Part shown: positions 25,331 through 26,165 of the stretch, piece after piece
Position numbering within the stretch: position 1 is the first letter of the stretch
How the letters are laid out: every line of letters starts with the position of its first letter
Assembly (NCBI GenBank): GCA_003232015.1
Contig: QIKU01000004.1
Location: forward strand, 1 to 26,165
DNA length: 26,165 nucleotides
Direction of reading: 5' to 3'
Origin: Gammaproteobacteria bacterium
GTDB lineage: Bacteria; Pseudomonadota; Gammaproteobacteria; UBA6429
Notes under the pieces: model-generated
What the model was told of the DNA's origin: nothing
The model's input: the letters and a program-made list of their open reading frames with translations, nothing else
Database searches by the model: none
Program-made: the position numbers and the translations under genes

Positions 25331-25730
25331 TTTTATTATACTTATTTGTGTTGTAGATTAGTACACCGTCTTTACCACCGCCGGTGGCTTTATCACCAAG
25401 CTCATAAAGTGGCAGGGTATGGTAGTTCATAATACGAATTAGCATAGGAAGGTTTAAGCCCGCTACGATAATGCTGTTTTCAATATCAATAGATGTTGCA
25501 ATGTTACTGGGGGTGGCGCCATAAAGATCGGTTAATATCAATAAACCATCATTGTTATTAAATTTACTGGTAATGGAAGTTATTTCGGATAGTTTTTTTT
25601 TGTAATCGCAGTCCATTTCAATGCTGACAGTATGTATCTGCATTGGGCAGGAGCCAATAATTTTTATTGCGGTATCCAGAATCACCTGGCCAATATGATC
25701 ATGGGTAATAATGAGGACGCTGACACTCAT
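25311..25730 (-). CDS. PTS EIIA component, mannose (Man) family
   Basis: Single-domain EIIA of the mannose family, phosphorylated on a histidine near the N-terminus. MSVSVLIITHDHIGQVIL places His10 as the expected acceptor, the same position as in E. coli ManX. GLLILTDLYGATPSNIA and VAGLNLPMLIRIMNY are the family's other conserved blocks. The protein has 139 residues from ATG 25730. An in-frame TTG at 25742 would add four residues, but the ATG has a GAG seven bases upstream and better family alignment. It has no fused EIIB. Such lone EIIA-Man proteins act as phosphorylation sensors in incomplete PTS systems. It lies 31 bases after rapZ and overlaps HPr by 20 bases. Confidence 0.93.
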   Translation of the reverse strand: MSVSVLIITHDHIGQVILDTAIKIIGSCPMQIHTVSIEMDCDYKKKLSEITSITSKFNNNDGLLILTDLYGATPSNIATSIDIENSIIVAGLNLPMLIRIMNYHTLPLYELGDKATGGGKDGVLIYNTNKYNKNATLKD

Positions 25731-25761
25731 GCTTTTTCTCAATATTGTCGTTCTTTGTATA

Positions 25762-26165
25762 TTACTCTAATTCTCTGTGTCGAACCAAGATATTGGGGTA
25801 ATGTTTTTTAAGTGTGGCGGCGATTTTTTCAGTTAAATAGACGGAACGATGTTGCCCGCCAGTGCAGCCAATGGCAATACTCATATAACTGCGGTTTTCG
25901 GCAATAAATTTTGGTATCCACTTTTCAAGAAACTGCAATATATCATGATACATTGATTTAACGTCATCACTTGATTCCAGAAAGTTGACAACGGCCTGGT
26001 CTTTTCCTGTTTGCGGCCGTAATTCGGGCATCCAGTGCGGGTTACTTAAACAGCGCACGTCAAAAACAAAGTCAGCATTAATGGGTGCTCCGTGTTTAAA
26101 ACCGAAAGACTCTATTAATATAGAGGTGCTGGCGTCATCATTTTTAACCAGCCGTTCTTTTATGC
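25762..26165 (-). CDS. rapZ: RapZ-family nucleotide-binding protein (C-terminal part, cut by window edge)
   Basis: Only the C-terminal 133 residues are inside the window; the reading frame stays open to base 26165, so the gene continues beyond it and the P-loop half is not visible. The identity is clear from ESFGFKHGAPINADFVFDVR, LSNPHWMPELRPQTGKD and IAIGCTGGQHRSVYLTEKIA. In E. coli RapZ delivers the sRNA GlmZ to RNase E and thereby controls amino-sugar synthesis. Here the protein stops at RHRELE, without the basic KRK tail residues that E. coli RapZ uses for RNA binding, so sRNA binding should not be assumed. The gene begins the visible part of the PTS cluster; hprK is the usual upstream neighbour in such clusters but is out of view. 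Confidence 0.94.
   Translation of the reverse strand, partial: IKERLVKNDDASTSILIESFGFKHGAPINADFVFDVRCLSNPHWMPELRPQTGKDQAVVNFLESSDDVKSMYHDILQFLEKWIPKFIAENRSYMSIAIGCTGGQHRSVYLTEKIAATLKKHYPNILVRHRELE

Noticed and set aside
25762..26058. A small separate 98-residue gene starting at a GTG
   Set aside because: The frame continues upstream to the window edge with conserved RapZ sequence (ESFGFKHG…), so it is the interior of rapZ and not an independent gene.

Overview
The window is a stretch of a gammaproteobacterial chromosome of moderately low G+C (by eye a little above 40 percent). The evidence is the gene content and order: miaB-phoH-ybeY-corC-lnt, leuS-lptE-holA, proA-nadD-rsfS-rlmH, maf-rng-yhdP-nit, then darP (yjgA), mgtE and an incomplete regulatory PTS cluster (ptsI, HPr, EIIA-Man, rapZ). 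The Lol/Lpt-type envelope genes show a Gram-negative. The PTS cluster without sugar permeases is the arrangement known from many environmental, non-enteric gamma- and betaproteobacteria. I cannot name a genus.

Layout. Positions 67-1151 (minus strand) hold a RES-Xre toxin-antitoxin pair with its own promoter, which is overlapped by two perfect inverted repeats. About 330 bases of mostly unassigned DNA follow, ending in a possible fragment of a lost gene. From 1488 to 21253 nearly everything is on the plus strand and tightly packed: tRNA modification (miaB), RNA/ribosome quality control (phoH, ybeY), corC, apolipoprotein N-acyltransferase (lnt), leucyl-tRNA synthetase, LPS export lipoprotein (lptE), DNA polymerase III delta (holA), proline synthesis (proA), NAD synthesis (nadD), ribosome silencing (rsfS), 23S rRNA methylation (rlmH), nucleotide housecleaning (maf), RNase G (rng), the AsmA-like envelope protein YhdP, a small unrecognised exported protein, and a Nit-type amidase. 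From 21235 to the end everything is on the minus strand: rapZ, EIIA-Man, HPr, EI, then MgtE and DarP. The two blocks converge and overlap by 19 bp at nit/darP.

Functionally the plus block is a housekeeping cluster for translation and the cell envelope. The minus block is a phosphorelay (EI to HPr to EIIA-Man). HPr carries both His15 and a Ser46-type site, so an HPr kinase gene is expected just outside the window next to rapZ. No clearly new multi-gene system is visible. The items most worth a second look are the RES-Xre locus and its operator-like repeats, the unrecognised exported protein overlapping yhdP, the RapZ C-terminus lacking the basic residues used for sRNA binding in E. coli, and lineage-specific insertions in MiaB and Maf. 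No tRNA, rRNA, CRISPR array, insertion sequence or complete prophage was found.
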